DNA from: JAFAGX01 sp035623255
Lineage (GTDB): Bacteria > Acidobacteriota > Terriglobia > Terriglobales > Acidobacteriaceae
Reading direction: 5' to 3'
DNA: 37,078 bases
NCBI GenBank assembly: GCA_035623255.1
Contig: DASPTU010000109.1
Coordinates: 1-37,078, forward strand
Both the position numbers and the translations under genes were made by a program. The first letter of the stretch is position 1, and each line of letters opens with the position of its first letter. Below the pieces are notes generated by a model, which made no database searches, was not told the origin of the DNA, and saw only the letters and a program-made list of their open reading frames with translations. Shown here in pieces: positions 8,670-16,649 of the stretch.

Positions 8670-9252
8670 GCTTGCGTCGATTTTCCACAAGCCAACCACC
8701 GTTTGTATGTATGAATGGAGAATTAAGTGCTCTATCGCCCTGTCTAACCAGGGCAAAGATGTAATTAGTACCTAACCTGGTTACATGATCGCGGATTTTT
8801 GACCTAAGGTAATCGCCCTAAGAACAAAAACCTGTTGAGAACTCATGTATAGAGGCATGCAAGCCGATTAAATTCCATCTGCGACGATGTATCTGTTTCA
8901 CATAATCAACTTCCTCCTGGAATGATTGTTATCGAACCGAGCGGGCAGTGCCTTTGGGGTTTGCACGTTTGCTGTTAACAACTTAGATCAACGCTTCTCA
9001 ATCTAGGAATTTGCGACCGTGGCGCTCATTTCCCCGCTCCACTGAAGCGGAACTGCCGTTACAGTTGTGCGAAGTTGCGGAGGAAAAAAAGAGCCTCAAT
9101 TCCTGGAATCACCCGGATGTTGGCACGGAGAGTGCAACCACAATCCGACAACCAGCCAAAATCTACCTGTTTCCTTCGTGGCTGGATGGCGAAGTGTGGG
9201 TGCGGCCCTTTGCAGGCCGACCTGCTGAATTGCAACTCCTGGGAGAACTAGC
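8670..9252. other. Intergenic region with clustered palindromes
   Basis: This 583-base gap follows bamA. It holds a hairpin GCCCTG/CAGGGC (8737-8754). A second, overlapping inverted repeat is TAACCAGG/CCTGGTTA (8745-8752 and 8776-8783). There is also a palindrome TAACCTGGTTA (8773-8783) and another, ACCTAAGGT (8802-8810). The first two stems share bases and cannot form together. There is no U-run, so it is not a simple terminator. The rest, including an open frame at 9011-9256 with a TTG start, shows no convincing gene. Confidence 0.5.
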
Positions 9253-9648
9253 ATGAAGGATAAGTCTATTCGGCTGGGTCCACGGGAGCAGCAGATCGCA
9301 GATCTGCTCCTGCAGGGCTGTGACAACTCAGAGATCGCCAAACAGTTGAATATGGCGCGGCGCACGGTGAAGGCGCACTTCAATCGGCTGTTTTTGCGAT
9401 TTGGAATCAGAAGCGGCATCAAGCGGGTAAAACTCGCAACACTTTTATACCGGAGGCAATTATGTTTGGAGGGCAACGCCGCGGAAACCGCACTCCCAAT
9501 GCAAGAGAGCAGCGAGTCATCGAACTTGTCGCCCAAGGACTCAAGAACAGCGAAGTCGCCCGATCTATCGGAACTACGGAGCACGTCGTCAAGAATTATC
9601 TCCGGGCGATTTACGACAAACTCGGGCTCTGGAATCGGGTCGAACTAG
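9253..9648 (+). CDS. Orphan LuxR-type HTH protein, A type (first copy)
   Basis: A small LuxR/GerE-type helix-turn-helix protein without a receiver or other input domain. The HTH occupies about residues 8-68 (REQQIADLLLQG, NSEIAKQL, RRTVKAHFNRLF, then KRVKLAT). It is clearly paralogous to the protein at 20470-20703 through LLxQGC, EIAxQL, RTVKxH, LFLRxGI and KRVKLAT. GGGAGA seven bases upstream supports the ATG. Residues ~70-131 are Ser-rich and overlap the next gene by 187 bases in another frame, whereas the second copy stops at about residue 77. The tail is therefore probably a run-on, not a domain. It probably works as a DNA-binding regulator with its partner B; targets are unknown. Confidence 0.8.
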   Translation: MKDKSIRLGPREQQIADLLLQGCDNSEIAKQLNMARRTVKAHFNRLFLRFGIRSGIKRVKLATLLYRRQLCLEGNAAETALPMQESSESSNLSPKDSRTAKSPDLSELRSTSSRIISGRFTTNSGSGIGSN

Positions 9649-9695
9649 CCTTGTGGTATGAGGCGCGCCGGCACGAAACCCCGGCACAAATCTAG
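9462..9695 (+). CDS. Orphan LuxR-type HTH protein, B type (first copy)
   Basis: A 77-residue LuxR/GerE-type HTH protein covering little more than the DNA-binding domain (about residues 13-67: NAREQRVIELVAQG, NSEVARSIGTTE, HVVKNYLRAIYDKLG, NRVELALWY). It belongs to a different subfamily from the A protein before it and is a close paralogue of the B protein at 20690-20962 (GTTE-VVKNYLR-DKLG-W-R-ELALY). GGAGG five bases upstream of the ATG gives a strong start inside the 3' part of gene A. The gene overlaps A by 187 bases in another frame and converges with the CoA-binding gene 15 bases downstream. Confidence 0.85.
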   Translation: MFGGQRRGNRTPNAREQRVIELVAQGLKNSEVARSIGTTEHVVKNYLRAIYDKLGLWNRVELALWYEARRHETPAQI

Positions 9696-9710
9696 CTTGA
9701 CTCACATCTG

Positions 9711-10199
9711 TTAGGCCGCCTGGCGAATGGAACTGCGTGGGTATCGTCCCGTGATCCTGCGGATCCAGCCGTGCACTCGATGGATGGGTCCAGCGCCGGC
9801 GAGGAACATAAGCGGACATTCTCCCGGTACCACCTGAATACCGCGTTCCCAGCAGAACTGAATTGCCTTTTCACTCACAGCTCCCTGACCATTCGCACGA
9901 TACATCCAAACCAGTCGTACTCCGGCCGCGTCGCAATCACGCACAATAACATCTGTGGTTTCTGCTGCGGTCATAAGTAGCGCCGCTTCGACGGGTGGCT
10001 GGACATCCTGGACGCGGGCGAAGCACGCCTTGTCATAGATGGCCTTGACGTGCGGGTTCACTGGAACCACATCGAAACCGCGTTTGCTCAGTTCCCGAAA
10101 TAGGTAGGCACTGAAATGCTTAGGGTCCCGCGACACGCCCACCATTGCGATGCGTTTGTGAGCCAGAAAATGCTGAATAGCTTCCAGCGATGCTTGCAT
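9711..10199 (-). CDS. CoA-binding domain protein (YccU-like)
   Basis: A 162-residue protein made of a single CoA_binding_2 Rossmann-type domain. The N-terminal segment RIAMVGVSRDP (about 17-27), then RGFDVVPVNP, YVSVQ-like 'ARVQDV' and a C-terminal VVPGECPLMFL segment are typical of the YccU family. The biochemical role in the cell is unknown; CoA or nucleotide binding is inferred from the fold. It ends close to the B-type LuxR gene on the opposite strand and is the last gene of the minus-strand block. The gene after it (10296-11918) is 96 bases upstream and could be co-transcribed. Confidence 0.85.
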   Translation of the reverse strand: MQASLEAIQHFLAHKRIAMVGVSRDPKHFSAYLFRELSKRGFDVVPVNPHVKAIYDKACFARVQDVQPPVEAALLMTAAETTDVIVRDCDAAGVRLVWMYRANGQGAVSEKAIQFCWERGIQVVPGECPLMFLAGAGPIHRVHGWIRRITGRYPRSSIRQAA

Positions 10200-10295
10200 A
10201 GGGATGGACCTCGGTCGGTGTCACACTATGCTTGTAATTGTCCATCAGCAGTGTCTGTGATCACTGCTTCAAGTGACCGCTAGAGGGGAACAATG

Positions 10296-11918
10296 TTAGT
10301 CGCAGGCCCTGCGAGCGGCAGGCTCGAATTGATCGAGTTGCGCATCGCGCTGATTGGTGAGTTTGCCATCGGGCGTTTTGCCGTAGAGGTCTGCGCCGGG
10401 GCAGTAATAAAGTCCAGTGTGCAAGTCTTCCCAGACTTGTACATTCGGATTACCGAGATGTGCAGGTGCAGGCGGGGCTTCCGCTACACCCAACCCCACC
10501 AGTACCCGCTCGAATAGCGTCATCGATGGCTGTGGGGTTTTGTTGCCGGCCACTTTCCCTACTGGAGGCCGGGAGTTTGAACCCAAGGCAACCAGCATCA
10601 GTACAACTGCAGCTGTGATGATTGATATGTCCCCGCTATGTTTGACCAGCCATCCGGATTCCTTCGGCTCTAAGGACTGTAACCACTTGCGAGCCTTGGT
10701 TGCGGAAGTCCACGGAGAAACGTGATCCTGCGCAGCAGGTTCAGGAACCAGAGCAAGCTTGTTTTCTTGCGCGTCGGTCTCAGGCTCAGCAATCTGATGA
10801 GCCAAAGCCAGAGCGGTGCTGCCATCAGTCGCAGGCGAAGCCGTAAGGTTTTCGGCGTGCAAGGGCATTTCCGCAATTACGCCGGGCGCCAGCTCGTGGT
10901 CAGCGTCGGGCCGTGCTTCTGCCGCTTCGCTCCTTGCGCCGGGTTCGTCCGAAGTCTTTGGCTTGAAACGTGGCTCCACAAAGCCGGGTTCTTCGAGGGA
11001 GATCCGGTTGCCGCATTTTCCACAGAACTTGGCGTCCTCACTGATTTGAGAGCCACACTTGCTGCAAGTGGAGCGCAAGAGTTGCTCGAGCAGGTCGGGA
11101 AAGTCTGCTTCCGGTAACGCCGCTTGCAGCGCAAGCTCCGGCGTCGGCCGCGGCGTGCCAGTCGGCAACGCGGGCTTGACCGATTTCGCCGCCTCTTTGC
11201 CATTGGTCGGAAGCAAGAAATCCTTGCTGGCCGGTTCTGTCACCAAACGATCAAGGTGCGGCCGCAATTGCTCCAAGGCCTGCAGCACGCTTGCGCGCTC
11301 ACTGGCTAAAGACTGCTTCCATTCCACTTCGGCCGCATGCGAGATGACTTCACCCATCAAACCCGCCATTAGTTGATAGGTTTGGATCTGTTCTTGCTGG
11401 ATAGGATCAGGTCTGCGGAAAACCAGCTGCAACACAGCAGCAATGCGCCCTTCGACGTAAACGGGGAAGAACACTGGAGAGTTGTCACTCCTTACCAGCA
11501 GTTCAGAGCGCGCATCATTTGGGCTTCGATGAAGCTTTTCTTCCTCAAGCAGGAAACTAGATACATCAGCGGTAATCGGGCCGCTGAAACCGGCAAGGGA
11601 TTTCAGATTCCCCGTTGCGGCGCAGTACGTAACCTTGTTGTCAGCTCTGAGAGCAATCGCGATGCCTGTTGCATTGACGATCCTTCCCAGCCGCGTGACG
11701 ATCAATTTTGCCGCGGCGTTGACGTCATACCGCTGTGACCGCAACAACTCCTGCGTTTCCGCGACTACCGCCAGGCTGGCGGCCGAGTCGACCTCCGGTT
11801 TTGAGCGGCGTTGCGAATCATTCTGCTTCTGGATGATGTACGCAGCCTGAAGAATTTGCTGAAAAGTTGCCTCATCCAGCTGGTTAATCGAATGCGTCTT
11901 TGCGACCTGCGGCTGCAC
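10296..11918 (-). CDS. GAF-like / zinc-ribbon membrane protein with YYCPG tail
   Basis: A 540-residue protein with an unusual domain order. A GAF-like region lies at about 50-195 (AAKLIVTRLGRIVNATGIAIAL, then FPVYVEGRIAAVLQLVF). A coiled-coil-like stretch follows, then a zinc ribbon with C285-x2-C288 and C299-x2-C302. Next come a long acidic, Pro/Ala-rich linker, one membrane segment (429-446) and a small C-terminal module (about 493-539: VWEDLHTGLYYCPG, YGKTPDGK, ending in C539). I recall this YYCPG...C module at the ends of many acidobacterial proteins; its function is unknown to me. The GAF and zinc-ribbon parts are probably cytoplasmic and the tail periplasmic, suggesting a sensor. The start is GTG 11918 with GAAGGAG overlapping it, so the exact start is slightly uncertain. 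Confidence 0.75.
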   Translation of the reverse strand: MQPQVAKTHSINQLDEATFQQILQAAYIIQKQNDSQRRSKPEVDSAASLAVVAETQELLRSQRYDVNAAAKLIVTRLGRIVNATGIAIALRADNKVTYCAATGNLKSLAGFSGPITADVSSFLLEEEKLHRSPNDARSELLVRSDNSPVFFPVYVEGRIAAVLQLVFRRPDPIQQEQIQTYQLMAGLMGEVISHAAEVEWKQSLASERASVLQALEQLRPHLDRLVTEPASKDFLLPTNGKEAAKSVKPALPTGTPRPTPELALQAALPEADFPDLLEQLLRSTCSKCGSQISEDAKFCGKCGNRISLEEPGFVEPRFKPKTSDEPGARSEAAEARPDADHELAPGVIAEMPLHAENLTASPATDGSTALALAHQIAEPETDAQENKLALVPEPAAQDHVSPWTSATKARKWLQSLEPKESGWLVKHSGDISIITAAVVLMLVALGSNSRPPVGKVAGNKTPQPSMTLFERVLVGLGVAEAPPAPAHLGNPNVQVWEDLHTGLYYCPGADLYGKTPDGKLTNQRDAQLDQFEPAARRACD

Positions 11919-11945
11919 TCCTTCGGCCCCTGTTTCCTTAGAAGT

Positions 11946-11973
11946 ACTCTATCATTCCCGGTGCAATTCGCAA
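11946..11973 (-). promoter_or_regulatory. Possible promoter of the GAF/zinc-ribbon gene
   Basis: On the minus strand TTGCGA and TAGAGT are 16 bases apart, and TGA precedes the -10, giving an extended -10 (TGnTAGAGT). A transcript would start about 20 bases before the GTG, leaving room for the GAAGGAG ribosome-binding site. Each box matches consensus at four of six positions, so this is moderate support only. Confidence 0.4.
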
Positions 11974-12166
11974 TCCAAAGCGGCCTGGGTCTCAGGGGAA
12001 AACCCGATTCCGGCAGTCCGGAGTCGAATCCGGAACCGCTCTGCAAGTGCTTTAAATGCTTCGGTTATGCTTTCAAATCATGGCCCCGGGCCCGTGCCAG
12101 CACTTGGTTCTGACGGGTGACCCTGATTCTCTCGTAACTATTACGCACAGGCCAGCGCGCCGGGTT

Positions 12167-12182
12167 GTGCAAGACTTTGCAC
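12167..12182 (-). terminator. Hairpin after the RND operon
   Basis: GTGCAA-GACT-TTGCAC forms a perfect 6-bp stem 11 bases beyond the stop of the RND pump gene. No U-run follows on the minus strand, so it may stabilise the 3' end or terminate weakly and not act as a classic terminator. Confidence 0.3.
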
Positions 12183-12192
12183 TTTGGATGGA

Positions 12193-15100
12193 CTACCTCT
12201 CGAGAACAACCGGCTCTGCGGTAGGTGACGTCTCGTGACTGAGACTGAGATAATAGTGAACCGCTGGCGTGATAATTAGCGAAAGGACCATCGAGATTAA
12301 AATCCCGCCGATTACTGCGATCGCCAGCGGCTGCAACATTTGCGACCCTGCCCCGATAGCAAATGCGAGCGGCAGCATTCCGGCCACGGTAGCTAGGGCA
12401 GTCATCACAATGGGGCGCAGCCGCCGGCGGCTGGCCTGGAGCATTGCATCGTAATACGAGAAGCCAAGAGCACGAAACTTATGTTCTGCATCGAGTAGCA
12501 GAATTCCATTCTTGGCTACGATGCCAATGACCATGATCATCCCCATGAATGAAGATACATTGAAAGTTGTTCTGGTAATCAGTAACGCAATAAACACACC
12601 CGAGGTAGAGAGCAGCGCCGAAGCCAGGATCGCGACCGGCGCGGCAAACGTACGAAATTCAAAAAGCAGCGTGATAAACACTAGAACGATCGCCAGCGCC
12701 AGGACGAACACTAAATCGCGGAATGATTTTTGCTGTTCCTCATATGTCCCACCGTATATGACGCGAATGCCCGACGGGAGATGTAGACCAGAGACAGTCC
12801 TCTGGACGGCAGCCATGCCACTACCGAGGTTGGTTCCCTCCAGACGGGCGGTTACGGCGACGTCCCGTTGCAAATTTTCGCGGCGAATCTCAGTTTGCCC
12901 CGGGAGCTCGGTGACCGTCGCTAGCGCCCCTAACGTGGCCGTCCTGCCGGTGCTGCTGACAAGTAACGTGTTCTTGATCGCGTCGAGGGAAGCGCGTTCT
13001 GACGCAGGGAATCGCACCCGTACAGTGTAAGCGCGGTCGTTAACAACGACCGGAGTTGATGCTGGTTCACCTCCCACAATGGCCGCTGCGTCCGTGGTGA
13101 TTTCTTCGGGAGTAAATCCCGCTCGCGCTGCAACTGAAGGATCTACCTGGAAAGTAACCGCCGGCCCGCTGATCGTGTTCTCGATTCCATTCAAGATGTC
13201 GACCACGCCGGGAATCTTGCGAATCGCCTCTGCAACTTTGGGCGCCCACTCGTTGAGCACCGTCGGATCCTGTGAGAAGAGTTTGATCTGGATGGGTTCC
13301 GGAGCGCTGGTCAGGTCGCCAATCATGTCCTGCAAAATCTGAATGAACTCAACGTCAAGCTGGGGTTCCTGCTCTGTAACTTTCGCTCGCGCTTCGGCGA
13401 TGATGTCGTCAATTCTTCGGCTGCGGTGTTGTTTCAACAGTACCGAAATATCTCCGGTATTAGCTTCGGTGACAGCCGCCAGGCCCAGTTGCAATCCTGT
13501 ACGGCGGGATGTGCTCTCCACCTCCGGTATCCTCCGCAAGATCTGTTCTACGTGCGATATCACGCGGTTCGTCTCTTCCAGAGAACTGCCCGGTGGCATG
13601 ATGTAATCGAGAACAAAGCCGCCTTCGTCCATCGCAGGAAGCAAGTCCGAACCCGAGAAGCGGTAACAAAGACCCGACACCACAATCAGCACGATAGCTC
13701 CGCCCGCAAGCCATAACGGCTTGCGCACGGCACGTTCCAGGCATCGGTGATGAAAGTCGACAATCTTGCGGAAAAAGCCGGAAAGGGATGCTTCTTCTAC
13801 TTCCAGCAGGCGGGTGATGGACTCCTCATGCTGGTTGCTTTCATCCTGGTTCGTCACGGTGGAATGCCGCTTGATGAAATAGAGACTCAGGTTGGGCGTC
13901 CAGGTGAGTGCCAGTGCCAGGGACGTAAGAAGCGCCACCGCCATAGTTACAGCGAGAGCACGAAAGAATGTGCCAGTGACGCCGGTGATTGAGATAAGCG
14001 GTAGAAACACCACAATCGGTGTTACCGTCGATCCCACCAGCGGAACCGTGATTTCGTGCAAGGCGCTGTGAATGGCCTCTAGCCGGTTCTGGCCGGCATC
14101 GCGATGCAGAACAATGTTCTCGACAACGACTATGGCATCGTCTATGACCAAACCCACCGCTGCAGCAAGACCTCCCAGAGTCATCAGATTGAAGCTTTGA
14201 TGTAACAACCTGAGTGCCACGAAGGTCACCAGGATCGTGACCGGAATTACTAGACCGGCCACGATCGATGTACCCCAATCGCGCAGAAAAACGACCAGGA
14301 TGATGGAGGCCAAAATTAAGCCGAGCAGAATGGCATCACGGACGCTCTTGATCGATTCCTTAACGATGATGGACTGATCGTAAAACGGGCTGATGTGAAT
14401 GCCGGTAGGGAGGGACTCTTCAATTTGTGCGATTTCATGGTGCACCTCATCGGCCACCTGCACCGTGTTGCTATCCGGTTGGCGATTGATGTTGAGCAAT
14501 ACTGCTGGCTTTCCATTGCCAGTCACGATTGTGTACACAGGTTTGACCGACTGGTTCACGCTGGCGATATCTCCAATCCGGATTGGAATGCCAGTCTGCG
14601 TCGTCTTAACCACAGCGCTGGCGATCTGGTCCGGTGTGCGCACTTGCCCGCTGATCAGCCCAAGCACGAGCTGGTGATTGCGTTCAAACAATCCTGGCGA
14701 ATCGATCAGGTTCGTCCTTCGCATCGTGTCCAGGATGTCCGTGACGGTGACATTCGCCGTGAGAAGCTTGGAGGGATCGGGAACAATGTGAAATTCTGGT
14801 GTCTGCCCGCCCTGGACCAGAACGGTTGAAACACCATCCAGCCGATTGAGCCTTGGCTTCATCTCGTATGTAGCCATTTCCCAAAGCTGTGTCTGCGGAA
14901 GGCTCGCCGAGGTTACGCTGTACCCCATGATTGGGAAGCTAGCAAAGGTCATCCGGTGCGCCTCCACCGTGGCCGTAGGTGGCAATTCAGGTTGCACGCG
15001 GGAGATGGCCGCGTTGACGTATTGCAGAGTCTGAAACATGTCGACATTCCAGCTGAAAAACAGATCGATCTCTGCGGAACCGCGGCTGGTAATGGATTGC

Positions 15101-15348
15101 ACTCGCTGCAGGCCGGGCACACTATTGACGGTTTCCTCGAGCGGACGGGTGATGGTAACCATCATTTGATCGATCGGCATCACCCCGTTGTCCACTGCAA
15201 TCAGGATTCGTGGGAAATTGGTCTCCGGGAAAACGGAAACTGGAATGGTGAACGCCAGGTATGCGCCCAGCATCGCGATGGTGATGATCAGGAAGAGCAC
15301 CGGCTTGGAGAACCGAGCGAACCAGTATGTATGTTCAACCTGATTCAC
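12193..15348 (-). CDS. RND efflux pump, inner-membrane permease
   Basis: A 1051-residue RND transporter of the AcrB/HAE1-like superfamily that uses proton motive force to drive efflux. The first membrane segment is near residues 17-36. The conserved TM4 motif is GLVIDDAIVVVEN, with the paired Asp typical of HAE1-type pumps. TM groups cluster at about 340-480 and 860-1035, with two large periplasmic loops between. The sequence is not a close match to CusA (GAMVDAAIV motif), so a metal substrate is not supported. It starts with a GTG that overlaps the stop of the adaptor gene (GTGA), giving translational coupling. It is the last gene of the operon regulator-kinase-TolC-adaptor-pump. Confidence 0.95.
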   Translation of the reverse strand: MNQVEHTYWFARFSKPVLFLIITIAMLGAYLAFTIPVSVFPETNFPRILIAVDNGVMPIDQMMVTITRPLEETVNSVPGLQRVQSITSRGSAEIDLFFSWNVDMFQTLQYVNAAISRVQPELPPTATVEAHRMTFASFPIMGYSVTSASLPQTQLWEMATYEMKPRLNRLDGVSTVLVQGGQTPEFHIVPDPSKLLTANVTVTDILDTMRRTNLIDSPGLFERNHQLVLGLISGQVRTPDQIASAVVKTTQTGIPIRIGDIASVNQSVKPVYTIVTGNGKPAVLLNINRQPDSNTVQVADEVHHEIAQIEESLPTGIHISPFYDQSIIVKESIKSVRDAILLGLILASIILVVFLRDWGTSIVAGLVIPVTILVTFVALRLLHQSFNLMTLGGLAAAVGLVIDDAIVVVENIVLHRDAGQNRLEAIHSALHEITVPLVGSTVTPIVVFLPLISITGVTGTFFRALAVTMAVALLTSLALALTWTPNLSLYFIKRHSTVTNQDESNQHEESITRLLEVEEASLSGFFRKIVDFHHRCLERAVRKPLWLAGGAIVLIVVSGLCYRFSGSDLLPAMDEGGFVLDYIMPPGSSLEETNRVISHVEQILRRIPEVESTSRRTGLQLGLAAVTEANTGDISVLLKQHRSRRIDDIIAEARAKVTEQEPQLDVEFIQILQDMIGDLTSAPEPIQIKLFSQDPTVLNEWAPKVAEAIRKIPGVVDILNGIENTISGPAVTFQVDPSVAARAGFTPEEITTDAAAIVGGEPASTPVVVNDRAYTVRVRFPASERASLDAIKNTLLVSSTGRTATLGALATVTELPGQTEIRRENLQRDVAVTARLEGTNLGSGMAAVQRTVSGLHLPSGIRVIYGGTYEEQQKSFRDLVFVLALAIVLVFITLLFEFRTFAAPVAILASALLSTSGVFIALLITRTTFNVSSFMGMIMVIGIVAKNGILLLDAEHKFRALGFSYYDAMLQASRRRLRPIVMTALATVAGMLPLAFAIGAGSQMLQPLAIAVIGGILISMVLSLIITPAVHYYLSLSHETSPTAEPVVLER

Positions 15349-16649
15349 TCACGGGCTCCGGCGTCGGATTTTTCTGTTGCAGGCTTTTCAGCCGGCGTGC
15401 TGGGCTCCTCCACCTTGATTTTCGCCTTATCAGGCAGGCCGTACGCGCCGGAGGTGACTACACGCTCCCCGGCCTGTATTCCCTCAAGAATTTGGACCTC
15501 ATCTCCTTCGCGTAGACCGACCTTCACTTCCTTTTGATGCGCTCGTCCATCAGCACCAGCAAGCATTGCCGATGTCTTGCCATCTTCAGCAGTAAGCAGG
15601 CTTGGGGCCGGAATCACCACTGCGTCTGGAACGGTTTGTGCCAAGATCGTCAGCCGCACGCTCGTGCCCGGTTTCAGATGTCGTTGCGGGTTGTTGGCAC
15701 TTACCCAAATCTCCACGGTTGTACTGTTGGGATCCAGTGCCGGGCTGATCACGGTGACCCTGCCGTGTACTGGTTCCTCCTCGCCCGGTGCTGTGATGTC
15801 CGCTTTTGCGCCGATCTTTAACATTGCCGCCTCGGGTTGCGGAATATGGGCACGCGCAATCACTTGGGAGATGTCCATAACCGTCAGCAGAGGAGCGCCG
15901 GTTGTGGCCATTTCACCTGGATAGAGTGGGCGTTCAGCTATCACGCCGTTGATCGGGCTGCGAATCTCGGAATAGCTCAGTTGTGCCTCTGCACCCATGT
16001 ACTTGCCTTTTGCTGACTCCAGTTGGCCCGCGGCCGATTTCATGGTGTTCTGTTTTCCGATGGCTAGCAGGGCATCCAGGTGTTTCTGCGCCATCTCGTA
16101 CTGATTGCGGGCTTGCGTCAGATCCACGCCGGATTGATCGAGTTCCTTGCGCGGCAGCGCGCCCTGCTGAAAAAGTTCCTGGCGGCTGTCATAGATTTTT
16201 TGCTGCGCATCCAGCAGTTTCTTCGCAGCTTGGACGTCAAGCTCAGATTTCTGGATCTCCAGCGGCAAATCTGAAGCTGTACTGATCTCGTATGTGGCCT
16301 GGGCCTGATCGTACGAGCCTTTGGTGTCCTCCGTGGCTGCAGTAAGATCTTTGTTTTCGAGAACAGCAAGTAATTGGCCTTCGCGGACAGTGCTTCCTCG
16401 ATTGACATAGAACGTCTTCACGGGAGCGCTTATCTTAGGAACGATGGCTGACTGCGCCAGCGGGAACAGCACAGCTGCAGTGCTTACAAGCTGTTCGATT
16501 GTTTTCTTTTCAGCAGTCGTTACCTGGACGGGAACCACAGGCTCTTTTTCACCGGCCTCTTTGGAGCAGCCGGCGCAAAGCAAGCAGATTGCTGCTGCTG
16601 TCATAGCTCTCACCCACACCTGTGTGTTAGAGGGCGCTATTCGCAGCAT
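15345..16649 (-). CDS. RND efflux periplasmic adaptor lipoprotein
   Basis: A membrane-fusion protein of the HlyD/AcrA type (434 residues) that links the RND pump to TolC. The N-terminus has a lipoprotein signal ending in LLCAGC, so the mature protein would be lipidated on Cys. The biotinyl-lipoyl-like hairpin halves are seen around 'SAPVKTFYVNRGSTVREGQLL' and 'SPINGVIAERPLYPGEM'. Between them is a long coiled coil (about 100-215), and beta-barrel and membrane-proximal domains follow. Start: ATG 16649 overlaps the TolC stop by one base (TGATG); GTG 16652 would give a four-base overlap and one extra residue. It overlaps the pump gene at its end. The C-terminal tail is Pro/Glu/Lys-rich. Confidence 0.93.
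   Translation of the reverse strand: MLRIAPSNTQVWVRAMTAAAICLLCAGCSKEAGEKEPVVPVQVTTAEKKTIEQLVSTAAVLFPLAQSAIVPKISAPVKTFYVNRGSTVREGQLLAVLENKDLTAATEDTKGSYDQAQATYEISTASDLPLEIQKSELDVQAAKKLLDAQQKIYDSRQELFQQGALPRKELDQSGVDLTQARNQYEMAQKHLDALLAIGKQNTMKSAAGQLESAKGKYMGAEAQLSYSEIRSPINGVIAERPLYPGEMATTGAPLLTVMDISQVIARAHIPQPEAAMLKIGAKADITAPGEEEPVHGRVTVISPALDPNSTTVEIWVSANNPQRHLKPGTSVRLTILAQTVPDAVVIPAPSLLTAEDGKTSAMLAGADGRAHQKEVKVGLREGDEVQILEGIQAGERVVTSGAYGLPDKAKIKVEEPSTPAEKPATEKSDAGARE

Noticed and set aside
9011..9256. Open frame ending with an ATGA overlap at the first LuxR A gene
   Set aside because: Any ATG followed by A gives such an overlap; the frame has a TTG start, no ribosome-binding site and no match to the equivalent frame (20267-20473) at the second locus.
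12018..12033. T-arm-like CCGGA-GTCGAA-TCCGG, possible tRNA
   Set aside because: The loop has six bases and lacks the TTCGAA pattern, and no acceptor, D or anticodon arms can be drawn around it on either strand.
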